Positions 62,875-64,000 of a stretch of DNA of 64,000 bases are shown here, one piece after another. The notes below the pieces were generated by a model. It had not been told where the DNA came from, did not search any database, and saw only the letters and a list, made by a program, of their open reading frames with translations. Source of the DNA: Chryseobacterium nepalense (GTDB lineage Bacteria > Bacteroidota > Bacteroidia > Flavobacteriales > Weeksellaceae). The DNA is taken from positions 372,001 to 436,000 of the forward strand of contig NZ_CP096203.1 in the NCBI RefSeq assembly GCF_023195755.1, in the 5' to 3' direction. The translations under genes and the position numbers were made by a program. Every line of letters begins with the position of its first letter. The first letter of the stretch is position 1.

Positions 62875-63870
62875 ATGAAATCCAATAACGAAATCCACGA
62901 AAGCCTTAAAGGTAAAACAGTTGTCATCACCGGCGGAAGCAGCGGAGTAGGGAGAGCAGCAGCTGAAGCATTCGCTCTGGAGGGCTGTACTATCGTTGTG
63001 GCTGCGCGCGGAAAAGATGCACTTGACGAAACCGTTTCTTTATGCCGTGATCTGGGAGTTGCTGCACTGGGCGTTCCTACTGATGTATCCATCGCTGCCG
63101 ATGTTCAGAACCTTGCTAATAAAGCATTACAGTTTAACGGAAGAATAGATATATGGATCAACAATGCAGGAGTAATGGCAAGCGGTAAGTTTGAAGAAAT
63201 TCCTATGGATCTGAACGAACAGGTGATCAAAACCAATCTTTTCGGATATATGCACGGTGCATACAGTGTTCTGCCGATTTTTAAAAAACAGGATGACGGA
63301 ATTTTAATCAACAATATATCAATAGGAGGTTTTATGCCGGCTCCTTACAGTGCAGTGTACTCTGCTACCAAATTCGGAATCCGGGGGATGATGGAATGCC
63401 TTCACGGTGAGATTTCAGATTTCCCGAATGTACACATATGCAATCTGTATCCGCAGATTCAAAGGTCTACCGGAAACATGCATTCTGCTAAATTTTCCGG
63501 GCTGGATTTTAAAATTCCTCCTTTTGCTGCAGATCCCCGGGATACCGCTGCGAAATTTGTACAGCTTGCTAAAAATCCACAAAAAGAATTATTCCCGGAT
63601 ATTACCTCCAGACTTCTCACGGGAGTTTATAAACTTTTTCCAAAACCCGTTATCAATACCGCTTCTGCCGGAATGAGAATGATGATGAGAATGAAAAAGG
63701 CACCGTCAGATTCTGGTAATATCTTATCACCTTCACCCGAACCGCATCGGATTTACGGTTATACCATGTTTCCTGTTCCTTCCAGGAAAACAGGATTGGC
63801 AGTAATGGCAGGACTTGGATTAGGACTGGCTTTTATGTTTCTTAAATTAAAATCATCCAACGAAAATTAA
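62875..63870 (+). CDS. Short-chain dehydrogenase with C-terminal membrane anchor
   Basis: 331 aa, longer than a classical SDR (about 250). Cofactor motif TGGSSGVGRA (residues 20-29), NNAGV, and catalytic Y162 and K166 in YSATK. The extra C-terminal 80 residues include a Met-rich piece (GMRMMMRMKKAP) and end with a single membrane helix (LAVMAGLGLGLAFMFLKL) before a charged tail, so the enzyme is probably bound to the inner face of the membrane. The substrate is unknown. Single-gene unit between two terminators. Confidence 0.9.
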   Translation: MKSNNEIHESLKGKTVVITGGSSGVGRAAAEAFALEGCTIVVAARGKDALDETVSLCRDLGVAALGVPTDVSIAADVQNLANKALQFNGRIDIWINNAGVMASGKFEEIPMDLNEQVIKTNLFGYMHGAYSVLPIFKKQDDGILINNISIGGFMPAPYSAVYSATKFGIRGMMECLHGEISDFPNVHICNLYPQIQRSTGNMHSAKFSGLDFKIPPFAADPRDTAAKFVQLAKNPQKELFPDITSRLLTGVYKLFPKPVINTASAGMRMMMRMKKAPSDSGNILSPSPEPHRIYGYTMFPVPSRKTGLAVMAGLGLGLAFMFLKLKSSNEN

Positions 63871-63892
63871 ATCAGAATAAATTTTATTTTAT

Positions 63893-63934
63893 AAAAGTTT
63901 CGGGCAAATCGAAGATTTGCCCGAAACTTTTTTA
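63893..63934 (+). terminator. Strong terminator after the SDR gene
   Basis: An 18-bp perfect stem with a GAA loop (arms 63893-63910 and 63914-63931, core GGGCAAATC / GATTTGCCC), followed by T residues. Confidence 0.93.
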
Positions 63935-64000
63935 CTTTCTGATGATTTTAGACATAATCACACAAATTAATCTATTATTGTAAGCATAATTAATTTAAAA

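Overview
The window looks like a chromosomal segment of a Chryseobacterium-like flavobacterium (Bacteroidota, Weeksellaceae). The sequence supports this in four ways: it is AT-rich; genes lack Shine-Dalgarno sites; several promoters carry the Bacteroidota -7 element TAnnTTTG; and the gene content is typical of the group, with NUDIX-type pentose regulators, a zeaxanthin cluster using a CrtYcd-type cyclase, DUF4260, and TPR histidine kinases. The genus is inferred from protein resemblance; no rRNA or other marker is present.

Layout. (1) 1-22647 is a pentose, xylan and galactose region: L-ribulose-5-phosphate epimerase (araD), L-arabinose isomerase (araA), a mutarotase lipoprotein and a Na+/sugar symporter; a short unrelated stretch (5493-7117); a divergently read NUDIX regulator of AraR type; GH127 arabinofuranosidase, SASA-domain esterase, GPH symporter, GH10, GH43 and GH67; an AraC regulator; then galK-galT. 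Together they would cut arabinoxylan outside the cytoplasm, import oligomers through a GPH carrier, finish them in the cytoplasm, and feed arabinose, xylose and galactose to central metabolism. No SusC/SusD pair is present in this part. (2) 22808-27594 holds a DUF2383 stress protein and a marR-crtI-crtB-crtZ-crtYcd operon for zeaxanthin. (3) 27595-28584 is about 1 kb without genes, dominated by a degenerate 21-bp tandem array. (4) 28585-36045 is a run of eight co-oriented genes (alpha/beta hydrolase, isochorismatase-like hydrolase, porin, stand-alone M17 N-domain, YtcJ-like amidohydrolase, DoxX, Dps, YoaK), followed by a TPR histidine kinase with an NtrC-type regulator, and a second sigma-54 activator on the other strand. 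(5) 42316-44663 is a repeat-rich stretch with a RAYT (REP-associated) transposase flanked by inverted copies of its REP pair. (6) 44730-57449 is a second glycan locus, mostly on the minus strand: FHS sugar permease, two GH3 enzymes, two esterases and a TonB-dependent receptor without SusD, with a second NUDIX-type regulator divergent from it. (7) 57455-63870 carries a NUDIX hydrolase, an AsmA-like protein, AlkB, small unknown proteins and a membrane-anchored short-chain dehydrogenase.

Points that cut across the window. Three identically built twin-hairpin repeats lie immediately upstream of araD, araA and GH67, and two of them supply in-frame start codons. Seven genes, mostly small or stress-type, share GG-N10-type elements resembling sigma-54 promoters, and two sigma-54 activators are encoded in the same window. 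Three genes are frame-broken (a TMEM175 channel, an esterase, a GH3 enzyme). Four of the five detected single-base indels lie between 51.1 and 52.4 kb, which suggests either local decay or local consensus error.
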